Positions 29,500 through 40,323 of a stretch of 62,000 bases of DNA are shown here, in pieces. The notes under the pieces were generated by a model. The model saw only the letters and a list, made by a program, of their open reading frames with translations. It had not been told where the DNA came from and did not search any database. Each line of letters begins with the position of its first letter. The first letter of the stretch is position 1. The stretch spans positions 4,052,271-4,114,270 of the forward strand of contig RPFO01000079.1 in the NCBI GenBank assembly GCA_009746045.1. Reading direction: 5' to 3'. The DNA is from Mesostigma viride. Lineage: Eukaryota; Streptophyta; Mesostigmatophyceae; Mesostigmatales; Mesostigmataceae. The position numbers and the translations under genes were made by a program.

Positions 29500-31409
29500 G
29501 GGGACTCGCACGTCCAAAAGCCTGAAAAACAGACTTTAGTGAGTATCAGTTCCAATGCACATGGGAAAAATCTAGTGATGATTGGGTACCATAAATATGA
29601 TGTTTGTACATTCATACCACCACTTGTTGGGGGTACTACCCCCAACCACGCACCGGTGGCGAGCTAAAAATAGAAAAAGACGCTATTTATGGGATATTTT
29701 GCCCAAGACAAACCACTTGTCTAAATGACTTGCCCATACATACCTGCAAAGTTCCCCCACTTTTTTAAAAGCTGGGCTATTTACATGGCCAAAATGGTCA
29801 CATTTGTTTGAGCTATTAATTTTCCCGCAATTAAAATGGGTACTTTTTTTAGCCAAAAAAAATAAATCAAATCATTAACACATCAGATTGGGTCATCCAT
29901 ACATGCGATATTTCACTGAGTGGGGGGAAACACAACCACAAAGTTTGAGCTCATTCTGACAAGCATAGCTCAAGTTATTGATTTTCCTGTGATGCCACCT
30001 GGGTAGACGCTAAAAGAGAATTGAGCTAGTGCTGAGCCAAAATGACATCTGTTTTGCTACCCTAGACACCCAAAAACATGCCCACATTGATCACGGAGTG
30101 TGAGGAGGATGTCCGGAGCCTCATACGCCCCACCCCTCCATCGGCACAGCCAGCCTTGTGAGTCTACCCTTAACAACAAGGCTGGTAGGACGACACGCCT
30201 GAGCAGCATATGTAATGCCTATCTCAGGCTAATAATGTGTGATTTTGTGCCAACAACCAAGTTGTTTCACCCAACAACACATTAAAAACCCTCTTCCAAA
30301 ATGCCCAACAAGCCGGACACGTGGAGGACCACACACGCAGTATATAAAGAGAAAATAAGATGCCTTTTATCCAGCCAACCTGTGGCTAGCTGCTCTGGTT
30401 AGCATGACAAAGGCTATCATTTACTCAGTGGGAAAGGTGAAGAGACCATTGGAACAACCTACCTGACGCATGTGCCACCAAAGCATTGTGTCCCACAAAA
30501 TGCACACTGCCTCCTTTCTAACAAGCACGAGCCACTTTCTTTAGGAGACAGGTGCCAGCTCGTCAGTGTCTGGGGAAAATGATGCCGCTGCTTAGGAAGA
30601 CCGCGTGAATTTCCTCGAACACAACTGTCTATAAAGCAAAAGAAATTTCAGAGAAGCATGGAAATAAAAGCATTACACCTTCCCGACAGGTTGTGTGCCA
30701 CGCGCTGCAGAAAGCCAGCCATGTCACAGACGAACTTGCTAAAAGACATCCAGGAATCCAGCGATGCAGCGCCAGGACCCGCAACTTACTGGCAGCATCT
30801 GGCCGGAAAGAAGGCAAAAAGCTTACGCTCAACGAGCTAAGAAAGCAGGAAAACGCTAGATTAAGACGTTTAATACAAGAACGTACCATAACGGGCATTT
30901 ATTCGTGCCCAGGCGCGCAAGAAAGGCCACCCTTTCATGGAGAGGTTGGGCACACATCGCGCAGGCCTAATGTTATCTTACCGCAAAATGACGGGAAAGG
31001 TAAAGATAGCAGCGGGAATTTTTACGGCCTTAGAAACATCATTAAACTAGCTTTCCTTACGACCATCAAAACTGGCAACAATCGACAATCACACCGGCAG
31101 GCATCCATTATACTTTATTCATCCCGACAGAAATTCAGGCCGGACCCCCCCTGCCGATGGCAAAGAAAAAAAGCCCGCGACATTAGATATCGCAACCATC
31201 CCACCATAAATTAGAATCAGTAGCTGATTTTCTCCAACAATCGAGCATTTTTTCTGCTTTCCGCGAGCCAGATTTGTCACGTTTCATCTAAAAGCAGTCG
31301 CCATGGCCACTTCCGCAAGGGGTGCGCGCACCGTGCACCCACTTTTCACGGTACGGAGGGTACCGCGGAATTTTTTTGGCGCGGAAAATATTCGCCGCGC
31401 CGAGTCCCC
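29500..31409. mobile_element. TTAA-A copy 1, DNA transposon inserted in LINE-A ORF1
   Basis: The left end reads GGGGACTCGCACG; the right end, reverse-complemented, reads GGGGACTCGGCGC. These are 9-bp identical terminal inverted repeats, with TTAA on both outer sides. Excising the element with one TTAA restores the LINE-A ORF1 frame (YANARG before, NFITTQ after, joined through ATTAAC). TTAA targets are known for piggyBac and Kolobok elements. No transposase is visible in 1.9 kb, so it is probably non-autonomous. One plus-strand frame (30693-31214, 173 codons) is partly conserved in copy 2 (HG, SRRP and PPCRWQ positions) but unidentified. A right-subterminal hairpin (GGCGCG...CGCGCC) is present. 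Confidence 0.8.
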
Positions 31410-31413
31410 TTAA

Positions 31414-32104
31414 TACCCCTGGCATTGGCGTACTTTTGAGGTACTGTGATGATGTCGGGGATGCAGCGGGGGGCGTTGCCTGAGTAGCCGCCTGGCATGC
31501 CAATGATGTGGTCAGCCCCCTTGTCCTCGACTCCCATGGCCGGGTCGAAGTGGGGGGTATAGCCCATGACCGCTGTTTGTACGCGCCGTCGGTCGTTGCC
31601 TTCAGTCCTTTGCAGAGGTGTGTCGGTATCTTCTATGATTACAATGTTGGAGGCTGTCCCCCACGTCTCGACGACGAGTCGAAGCATGTGCTCGTGCCGG
31701 TAGAGCGCTGAAACGTTGTTTAAGGTTAAGGTGTATGCCGCCGGTAGGTCAGTGCTGGCGTGAAGCGACGGAGTCGGAGTACGCCTTGCCCGCCACCGTG
31801 ATGAACGCCTCTTTCTTCCCCGCTTCCGTATGCTTGTTAAGTGCTGCTGTGGCATCCTCTGCTGTAGAAAATTTGACGTGAATGTTAGGTTGATTCTTGA
31901 CCCCCCCGCAGATGACTCCCCCTATATTTGGCTCATGGTCTGCTCGACGGCGCTTCGTTCAGGACCGGATACGTCGCGGCCATGGATGAGGACGACCAGG
32001 AGTCTCTGCTGCATGGATTTTGCGAGTTCATCCATGGCTGGGCTCCATCTGACCCTTCCGGATACTTTATCAGCAGTCGTCGGTTCTATGTAGGTCCCCA
32101 TGGC
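31414..32104 (-). pseudogene. LINE-A copy 1, ORF1 N-terminal half
   Basis: Likely ATG at 32104 (MGTYIEPTT). One frame covers 32104-31922 (LLVVLIHGRDVSG). A second covers about 31920-31750 (NIHVKFSTAEDATAALNK, RRM-like in look). A third covers 31770-31414 (YTLTLNNVSALYRHEHML, IVIIEDTDTPLQ). So there are at least two frame breaks, one next to a run of seven G/C near 31905. It ends exactly at the TTAA site, where the protein continues at 29495. Nucleic-acid-binding ORF1 is inferred from position. Confidence 0.55.
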
Positions 32105-32880
32105 GTGGTGAGATTGGACCTGCGAAAGGTGAAAGACACGGCACAACATGAACAAGGCGTGGGCGTGAGATAGTCATTAAAAGAGAGACCTACTGTGCAG
32201 TGTGCTATGAGCAGAACCAAAGCGATTGGAAAGGCTGCATTACACCCACGTTTGGGTAATGGCAGCAGGTATTGAGAAAAGTCGTTATGGAGGTGTCTTG
32301 GTGATAGCGGATCACCTAGTGTGGCGATAACTATTCCATAGTCATTGCGCCGGTGAAAGGGTAACCGAGGGTACAGGAGGTCACGCTCCAAGGAGACTAC
32401 ATACTCGCCCACCCAGGTGGAGGGGCCCAGGCCAAGTCCATCCTGCCGATGGGTTTTCGAATCCGAGCCGTGGCTCACTGACCGAATGCCATAATGGGGT
32501 AGCCGTCACTAGAAACAGTGAGGCGAGGGGCGGACTTACGATTTTCGTGAGGCCTGCTCCTTCTACCCGCACGTTTCAAGTGACGGCAAGCTTTAATTCC
32601 GCCCCTCAAAAGAGATGGCTAGACGTACCTTTTCGTGCTGAGTCCGAATCTGCCCTTTGTTTCGCGTTTAGATTACTACGTAAGGTGCTATCTCGTCCGC
32701 CGTCAGGGCCACCATAGCCAGGCCCTCTGCTGCTCAGTTTTGCGTAGAATTTTGATGACGGGTGCATCATCCGATACACCCGCCGCGAGGCGCCGACCGG
32801 CGGGAGCTCACAACTTGGTGTATCTCTACATATCCAACTATATTAAAAATTATTATGTATATCTAGGATACATATATGTA
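32105..32880. other. No supported gene; presumed LINE-A 5' region
   Basis: Upstream of the LINE ORF1 start. The LINE 5' end and its TSD must lie here or further right, but I could not find a repeat matching the sequence left of 5382. Confidence 0.35.
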
Positions 32881-32951
32881 TTAAAAATATAATTACTTAC
32901 AACGTACAGAGTGAAATCACTCAAACCAAAGCAAACGCCCAGCTATAAACC
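32881..32951. repeat. Dispersed repeat, inverted partner of 1094-1160
   Basis: Reverse complement of the left-edge repeat, with a 45-bp exact core and a 20-bp outer match. Confidence 0.75.
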
Positions 32952-33018
32952 TATATACAGAGCCATGTCAAAGCTCTATACTACGATAAGACCAATGGAA
33001 ACGCCTAACGGGAGGAAC

Positions 33019-33876
33019 CTAATAGCCCTGCTGCACCGCAAAATCAGCCCGCGTACGGCGGAGCATGATGTCAGCCATGGCCCGAGTCAGCGCCACCGAC
33101 AAGCGCTGACGCCAATATGACGTCCAGGTCCGCGCCGACCATGGGGCCCGCTGGCCCTCCAGGTCCAGCCGGTCCTCCCGGAGCCGGCAACACTCCTTGA
33201 AGAAGGCGGAGGTCAGGGGCCCCATGGCCCCAAACTCCTCCAGGACAAAGGGCACCACACGATGGTGCCCGACGTTGCCGTAGGCCAGGAGCTTGGCCCG
33301 CTCCGCCCGGTCCGCCGTGTAACCTGCCGTGAGGGAGGCCCCAGCCACGTGGCTAAGAGCCAAGGGCCGCGCCACCGAAACGTCAATAAGCAGATGCCGG
33401 CCACCTCCCTCAAAGTCCAGCACCACGATGTCAGGCCGGTGGTTGGGGGAATAGAAGGCAGCGCCATCCGCATCCTCGGACCGGATGTTCGCGTGGGGGA
33501 AAACCGACCGAATCATGGCGAGCACCACCGTCAGGAGGACAGTGTGCAAATACAAATACCAATTCTGATTCTGTTGGCCCCCCATGCAGGCAAGGTAGTG
33601 AGTCCCCGTGGGATCCAGCGGCTGCCCACAGCTACCACAAGGCCGCCCGGCCGGAACAAGAGGCTGCGGGGCAAATAGCTGGTGCCGGAGCGCCACCGAG
33701 TAGTGGCTGGGAGCCAAGGCGAATGGGGGGGCCATGGGAAGAGCACGAAGGTACGCCGAGCCCACACATATATGTATACTAGCAATCGATCGCACGCCAA
33801 GTAGCCTCGATGGAGTGGCACAGGGGGGAGAGCACGTTACCAGATACGGCATGGATACAGTACTACCCGGATGCAC
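33019..33876 (-). pseudogene. Retroelement C-terminal module: zinc finger plus PD-(D/E)XK-like nuclease fold
   Basis: Open for 285 codons; the coding-like part starts around residue 45. A zinc-finger-like CGSCGQPLDPTGTHYLAC is followed by RPDIVVLDFEGGGRHLLIDV, the spacing of a PD-(D/E)XK motif (PD, then D-V after a strand). A C-terminal helical part with Arg-rich end (RQRLSVALTRAMADIMLRR) follows. This architecture is the C-terminus of many algal and protist non-LTR reverse-transcriptase proteins. No RT lies upstream (right) of it, so it is an orphan 3' fragment or a domesticated piece. Confidence 0.55.
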
Positions 33877-34952
33877 GTGGACGTGGGCCCCGACCTCCGC
33901 CTGGAAGGCTGGTACTCAACGCGGAACGGCAGCTGTACAATAGTGTAGGCAAAATCCGGGGCATTTCAGCAAAATCTTGGTCGAAACTCGGAAAGTAGTC
34001 TGACCACGTTTCTTGTTGGGTCCCACGCCGCAGCCAACAGCAGATAATCTGGCGGAGCCAATTTTCGGAAGAACCGGTAGGTTCGCCAGAATTGGCGAAG
34101 CTTATAAGGCCGTACACGTGAGAAAACATAGGAATACACCGTCCGCATTAGAAGTTTTAAATAAATAATTAGCTTCTGGAAAATGTTCTGGCTGAAAACC
34201 ATAAAAAAAACAAAAGAAAATTAATTAATTCAACTCCGGGGGCTGAGGACTGGGCTCAACAAACAAACAAACAAAATTAATTAATTAACTCATGTGGGCA
34301 CGGGGTCGTCGCCCTGTGAGAAAACAAACAAACACTTCATATTATATAATATAAAGTACATAAAACCTTCGAAAATACCTTGGACAGGCGGGGAACATGA
34401 AATATCGTGAAAATCGAAAAAAGAACGCGAGACGCAGGCCGAGCGCGGGGTGAGGCGCGAACCAAGTGAACCGCTTTTGCATCCAGCAATCCACGCTCTA
34501 CTGCCTCGGCAGGGCACGTCGGTCGGTACTCAGTAGAGGCTGAGGCCTGAGCGTGTCTACAGATGTAATGTAAGATGTACTACTCATGTGCGATACTTAT
34601 GGGCCTTGAGCAATTAAATAGGGTATAACTGACCTGAGACCTCCACTGACTATAGCCTGTGGCCGCCGAAAGGGGGGCCGCCGGGCCGGGTTGGGGACGG
34701 CGTGTACCATATCTACCAAACAAACAAAAGAAATTTAATGAAATAAGTACCCACGTGCCTTGAACGGCTGCAGGACAAACAAACAAACAAAAGGTTTTAA
34801 TTAAATAATAAAAACCCGGGACTCTAACTGGCTCCCCAACAAACAATCCAGGGTTAATTATTCGTAATGCAAATACGGCAAAAATTGACCCATAATAACA
34901 AACTTCCAATGCGGACGGTGTAGGGGATGAAATCATGAAAATCCGTCAATCA
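33877..34952. repeat. (AAAC)n / (TTAA)n-rich non-coding stretch
   Basis: No gene. Blocks near 34205, 34258, 34320, 34715 and 34778 share a layout: (AAAC)n, then TTAATTAA-like, then a GC-rich segment. Several are spaced about 60 bp apart. A 14-bp inverted pair lies at 34138 (ACACCGTCCGCATT) and 34908. A 26-bp near-match inverted pair lies near 34052 and 35817, outside the (ATCC)n array. Confidence 0.55.
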
Positions 34953-35784
34953 ATCCATCCATCCATCCATCCATCCATCCATCCATCCATCCATCCATCC
35001 ATCCATCCATCCATCCATCCATCCATCCATCCATCCATCCATCCATCCATCCATCCATCCATCCATCCATCCATCCATCCATCCATCCATCCATCCATCC
35101 ATCCATCCATCCATCCATCCATCCATCCATCCATCCATCCATCCATCCATCCATCCATCCATCCATCCATCCATCCATCCATCCATCCATCCATCCATCC
35201 GGCATCCATCCATCCATCCATCCATCCATCCATCCATCCATCCATCCATCCATCCATCCATCCATCCATCCATCCATCCATCCATCCATCCATCCATCCA
35301 TCCATCCATCCATCCATCCATCCATCCATCCATCCATCCATCCATCCATCCATCCATCCATCCATCCATCCATCCATCCATCCATCCATCCATCCATCCA
35401 TCCATCCATCCATCCATCCATCCATCCATCCATCCATCCATGGATCCATCCATCCATCCATCCATCCATCCATCCATCCATCCATCCATCCATCCATCCA
35501 TCCATCCATCCATCCATCCATCCATCCATCCATCCATCCATCCATCCATCCATCCATCCATCCATCCATCCATCCATCCATCCATCCATCCATCCATCCA
35601 TCCATCCATCCATCCATCCATCCATCCATCCATCCATCCATCCATCCATCCATCCATCCATCCATCCATCCATCCATCCATCCATCCATCCATCCATCCA
35701 TCCATCCATCCATCCATCCATCCATCCATCCATCCATCCATCCATCCATCCATCCATCCATCCATCCATCCATCCATCCATCCA
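34953..35784. repeat. (ATCC)n microsatellite, ~830 bp
   Basis: About 205 copies of ATCC with two interruptions (GGC near 35201, GGATCC near 35441). With a 4-bp unit it is open in every frame on both strands, encoding Ile-His-Pro-Ser or Met-Asp-Gly-Trp repeats. The long ORFs here are artefacts of the repeat, not genes. Confidence 0.97.
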
Positions 35785-35850
35785 CCGAATTCGTCCCGAA
35801 TTTGCAACCATAAGGGTGAGGTTCTTCCGAAAATTGGCTTCGCCGTAGAG

Positions 35851-36343
35851 GGCCGGGCCCACTTCAAATGTTCCGCCGTCCAAGCCAAGTGTGTGACACT
35901 TTTGGTCGTTTTTCGCAAAAAAAAAATAAAATTTCGCACGAGTTCGCGTGATTTTCGCGTGATTTTCGCAAAATTTTCACACATTTTCGCACGATTTCGC
36001 ACGATTTCGCACAATTTTGCATGATTTCGCACAATTTCGCATGGATTTCAACCAAGGGTCGTTTTGGGGAGTGACGTTTGACAAAATTTCGCATGAATTC
36101 ACACACGTTGTGCACATCAAAATTTTTTACCGTCGACATTTTTCACATGAAATTTCGCACAATTTCAGCAAATTTCGCACAAATTCGCACGATTTCAGCA
36201 AATTTCACACGATTTCAGCAAATTTCGCACAATTTCGCACGATTTCGCACGACGAATCACTCTGCAGAGTGACGATCGTCGAAAAAGTCAAAAAAACGAC
36301 CAAAAGTGTCACACTTTTCGGAACATTTGAAGTGGGCCCGGCC
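35851..36343. mobile_element. 493-bp inverted-terminal-repeat element (MITE-like) with 10-bp-periodic core
   Basis: The left terminus GGCCGGGCCCACTTCAAATG and the right terminus are inverted copies over roughly 55-60 bp, interrupted by a short insertion (near 35874-35890). Both continue through CACTTTTGGTCGTTTTT. AGAG flanks both sides (35847-35850, 36344-36347), a plausible 4-bp TSD. The interior is two blocks (35930-36060, 36140-36260) of a ~10-bp unit of the type ATTTCGCACA. No ORF of its own. Copy number and superfamily unknown. Confidence 0.65.
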
Positions 36344-36389
36344 AGAGTTACAACGGGCAAGTTGCAAACACGCACGTTACTTGATTCTA

Positions 36390-36500
36390 CATTGTATCTA
36401 TACTGTACAGTTGTTGTTGTTGTTGTTTCCCACTGTTTATCAGTGTATCTATACTGTACAGTACAGTACAGTACAGTAGTCAGTACAGTGTATCTATACT
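36390..36500. repeat. Short simple-repeat cluster
   Basis: TGTATCTATACTG occurs three times, with (TTG)n and a (GTACA)n run at 36455-36478. It directly precedes the LINE-A copy 2 insertion site. Confidence 0.75.
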
Positions 36501-36516
36501 GGTCAGTCGCCCTTAC

Positions 36517-36532
36517 AACATGACAGGGTTCA
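36517..36532. other. LINE-A copy 2 target-site duplication, left
   Basis: AACATGACAGGGTTCA (16 bp) is repeated exactly at 41772-41787. Confidence 0.85.
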
Positions 36533-37107
36533 CCCAGCAACAGGCGCAGCGAGGCTATGGCGGCGTAGAGGATAGCAGGCGATAGCTTCGGCCATCCGCG
36601 ACCCGCGACATACCGCCGGATTCTCCGTGAAAAGGTGCGTCTAACGATACCCATATAAGCAACTTTTATTTGGTCCTTGAGCCGCCACGCTATCTGTGAT
36701 GTCGGCTGGCAAGGCGTACAGGAAGTACGGCTGATGCTAGCTAGAGGCATACAGAATAGCGTGACGGCTCACTACAAATGGACCTGGAATAGCTGTAGAA
36801 CAGCTCAGGAAGCTGGACGCTTCCTGGTAGTGCTGTTTCTACTTGACACCCTTTACACCTTTAACCATGCGATCCTGCGGAGGAACAGGCTCTCGCATAA
36901 CTCGGTGACCGGAAGTCACCATGACACCCGATACAGACCCAACCTGACATTGCAATCACGGATGGTGCAATGCAGGCTTCCCCCCAGCATAACCCCTGGA
37001 ATGGTACACCTTTTTTCGCTATCTAACTCTTTATTGCTCCTGTTGTCCTCGTTGTCATACCTGCTTACCGGGCGGCACGGCTGCCGGTCCTACCCCATGA
37101 TCTCGAC

Positions 37108-37239
37108 ATGATGCCCTCCTCAACTGGCTCTCTCGAGGAAGCGACAGCGCAGGACGACCCCTCGGCCAAACGGGCGCAGCCAACGGTCACCACAGCCGAC
37201 GCAACCAAGCGGGCGCGTGCGTCGTCTTCCAAGGCATGA
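37108..37239 (+). pseudogene. LINE-A copy 2, ORF1 C-terminal tail
   Basis: 44 codons ending at TGA 37237, rich in Ser/Thr/Ala with basic clusters (KRAQP, KRARASSSK). It matches in character and position the Ser/Lys-rich ORF1 tail of copy 1, just before ORF2. Confidence 0.5.
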
Positions 37240-37291
37240 GAGGTACGCCAACGCTCGCATCCTTCTGCATTCTCTCCCCTTCTACTAACTT

Positions 37292-39360
37292 ATGAGTCAA
37301 CTTACTATAATATCTTGGAACGTTCAGGGTTTAAATACTTATGGTGTTCGCACCCAGGGACAGTCTAAAATATCTGCGCTCCAGGCACAACTAGCCAGTA
37401 TCACCCAACCCTATGTCGGCCCATCTCATGAAATCTGGGTAGGCCTACAAGAACATAAATTTCCTGGAATAGACGCCAAAGCGCTACAATCCTTTACAAG
37501 ACGCACCCCAGACATGGAACGCAGATGGGCATGGGCACGGGGGACTAGTGGAGGCACTGCATTGCTACAATATCGACGTCCGCCACACCCTCATGTTCAA
37601 CTGCACCCATGGGCCCAGCACACAGATACTGCTCCCAACACATGGCAGGGTCGCTGGACCCGGCAATGCATCTCCTGGGGCGGTAAGACTGGCTATATTA
37701 TATCGGTATATGCCCCCAACGAACACTCTGACCGTATAAAATTTTTTGATGATTTGTTTGCTATGGTTGCCCCCCTCCTGGACCAATCTCATGAGGTCAT
37801 ACTAATGGGTGACTTTAATGTTGACCTAGACCATGGCCTTGGGCTTGAGACGACCTCGTTAGCCAACCACCTCACACGCCTCTCACTACAGGATGTTATC
37901 AAACCTCGCGACCATCTGCATACTCGAGAGTCCACTCGTCAGGGCACCCGCATCACTAGCCGTCTAGACTACATATTTATGTCACCTTTTTGGGCATCCC
38001 TCATTTGTCACGCAGAGGTCATACGCTCCACAGTTTTTTCTGATCACTACCCCTGCCTTCTCACCATGGTGTATCACTCCAGCCCCCCCAGAGGACCAGG
38101 CGTCCCTCGCCTCAATAAAAAGCTGCTGGCTGACCCCGCCTTTCGCTCCCTAGTCCGAGAACAATGGCGGGACTGGAAAACCAAGCAAGTAGAATACCCA
38201 AGCACTACTCTCTGGATGCAAGCATGCCTCTCGCACATCCTTGACTCCTCTAAGGCCTACGATCTAGAACAACGCCGCATAAAAGGCAAAGACTACAATT
38301 ACTACAAACGAGTTATTACTATGTTGCAATCCAAACCCCGCCTAGCCCCGCACGAGTTAACACGACTGCAACTGTGCCAGACTGAGATGGATAAGCTACG
38401 CCTTGAACGCCACGCAGAAGCCCTAGATGTGGAAAATACATGGTGGCATGTCAAGGGTGAACGAATGAATAAGGAATTCTTTGCATTTATCCCACCCCCG
38501 CGCTCACAAACCACCATCACAGAAATTACAGACGAGACTGGCACCCATACCACCCCCCAAGACATCCTACAATCTGGACATGCTTTTTTCTCCACCCTGT
38601 TCCGGACAGAACCCGACCCCTCTGCAAATACAGCCACACAAAAAATCCTCGATGCAATTCCCCACCGCCTCTCTCCGTCACAACAAGCTCTACTAGACGC
38701 CAGCCCCACTATGGAAGAAACATCTCTAGCACTCCAACATCTCAAAACCGGTAGCGCACCTGGTGCAGATGGCCTTCCAGTAGAGTTTTTTAAAACGTTC
38801 TGGCCCCTCATAGGCAGGGATCTATACCAATGCATCCTGGAAATCTGGAACACCGAAACTGTTGTGGGCCAGTGGTCGGAAACAATCCTCATCCTCTTAC
38901 ACAAAAAAGGGGATAAAACAAGTTGGAAAAATTATAGACCCATTCGCATGCTCACAGTCCCTTACAAACTAGCCAGCAAACTCTTGCAACGCCGTTTCTA
39001 CAGTGTACTAGATAATCTGATCGGCCCGGAACAAGTTGGATTCAGGTCCAACCTACACATCAGCGACAGCATCACCATGATCATGGACATTGTTGATGAC
39101 GCATGGCGCAACAATATTATAGGTCTTATTTTATTTTGGGATTTTGAAAAGGCATTCGACCGCATATGTTGGAAATACCTCGAGGCTATACTACACGGGC
39201 TTGGATTTGGACCTAAACTTATTAAGGTCAGTCTAGGCATGATCAAATCCCTCACTTGGCACCTACTAATTAATGGACATAAATCCCAAATAGGCCATAG
39301 CACACGCTCTCTCCCACAAGGCGACTGTCTCTCTCCCCTTCTCTTTTTCTGCTCGCTCAC
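37292..39360 (+). pseudogene. LINE-A copy 2, ORF2 endonuclease and RT N-terminal part
   Basis: Starts MSQLTIISWNVQGLN. Endonuclease motifs: WVGLQEHK, GYIISVYAPN, LMGDFNVDLD, VFSDHYPCLL (residues 1-265). A basic/helical linker follows, then RT: SAPGADGLPVEFFK, KKGDKTSWKNYRPIRML, FWDFEKAFDR, LPQGDCLSP. The frame is lost at a TTTTT run near 39347 (copy 1 reads FLLAHAGL there); one extra T would restore it. Translation past that point in this frame is meaningless. Confidence 0.88.
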
Positions 39361-40323
39361 GCTGGCCTCTTCTTTCTTCATCAACAGGACAGCCGTATTC
39401 AAGGCTACCCCCTCCCTCACCACACACGTGGTCTGTTTCAAACTGCTTACGCCGATGACACTACTAACATTTGCACCTCCCTGCGTGATGTTGATGCTGT
39501 GCTTGACAACATATCTACATACTGTACCGCCTCCCAACAACGCTGCAACGTGCAAAAGTCCACGGGCTTGCATATTGGCAGAACAACCAACCCGACTCTC
39601 CAACCTACTAACCTGGCGGTGACATGGGTCCCGCCAGGAGGATACCACCTTTTGCATAACTGCCCTATCGGTCGGACAGCCGAAGGGAGGTTATTGGAAG
39701 TCAAAACCTTTTTATACGACGAATCACAACAACTGGGCAAACTTACTGGTGTACAACAGGTGGCCAACCGCTGGGCTGGCGTACACCGCCTCAGCCTCCG
39801 GGGCAAGGTCCTCGTTACGAACCAGCTGCTGTTCTCCAAGCTGCTGTACTTCGGTCAGGCCCACCCACCGGATGAACACACCGTGTCTCTTATTCAACGA
39901 CTGGGGCATAACTTTGTTTGGAAAAAATCGAGCGATCTCAGCCGCCAGGTACACGGATGGATCAGAGAGTCAATGTCTTTTATGCCGTGGCCTCTTGGAG
40001 GACTAGGCTTACACAATATGCAATGGCGTTTATGGTCTGTGTATGCCAAACAAGTTATTTCTGCCCACATTGGTGTCAACACACACCCTGGATGTCTTCT
40101 GGCACGTGTAACCCTCTCACGTCTTACTCATCTCTCCAATGGTATTTCCTGGCACTCTGGAGCCGCACTGCTTACTGCTCGCCTCCCCTCCCCGAAGCTC
40201 ACCAGAGGTCTTCCTTGGTACTGGGCTCGTATATGGCAAGGCTTTATGGCACTTAAACCCGACCGCCTACTATTCCCCACACTACGTGAGGAAGTTGCAC
40301 GCCAACCCCTATTCGATCTTTAA
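39361..40323 (+). pseudogene. LINE-A copy 2, RT catalytic site to post-RT region
   Basis: The RT active site YADD is at 39448-39459. The frame then runs to 40323 through GGLGLHNMQWRLWSVYAKQVI and REEVARQPLF, matching copy 1 (25734-26400 and 25560). Confidence 0.85.

Larger units (their letters stand above)
5382..32104 (-). mobile_element. LINE-A copy 1, one non-LTR retrotransposon split by nested insertions
   Basis: Reading right to left: ORF1 N-half (32104-31414), ORF1 C-half (29495-28570), endonuclease (28567-27760), RT and C-terminal region (27971-25237), then the zinc-binding C-terminus (6460-5382). The gaps are later insertions: a TTAA transposon at 29500-31409 and a gypsy at 6461-25231. 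Removing each insertion plus one TSD rejoins the LINE in frame. The same protein order is seen undisrupted in LINE-A copy 2 (36533-41771). The stop lies at 5384-5382; the exact 3' and 5' termini and the LINE's own TSD were not found. Several single-base frame breaks mean it is not open as written. Confidence 0.8.

Noticed and set aside
29517-29535. A good-looking 3' splice site (TCTGTTTTTCAG on the minus strand) suggested an intron between ORF1 halves of LINE-A.
   Set aside because: The TTAA/terminal-inverted-repeat boundaries restore the frame exactly; the splice-like string belongs to the transposon end.
5320-29549. TGAGTATCAG occurs at 5320-5329 and 29540-29549 and looked like a 10-bp LINE-A target duplication.
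   Set aside because: 29540 lies inside the TTAA transposon (29500-31409), and LINE ORF1 continues in frame beyond 31413, so the LINE does not end there. The match is coincidental.
34935-36032. Very long ORFs in the 34.9-36.0 kb region on both strands.
   Set aside because: They are translations of the (ATCC)n array; a 4-bp repeat without a stop is open in every frame.
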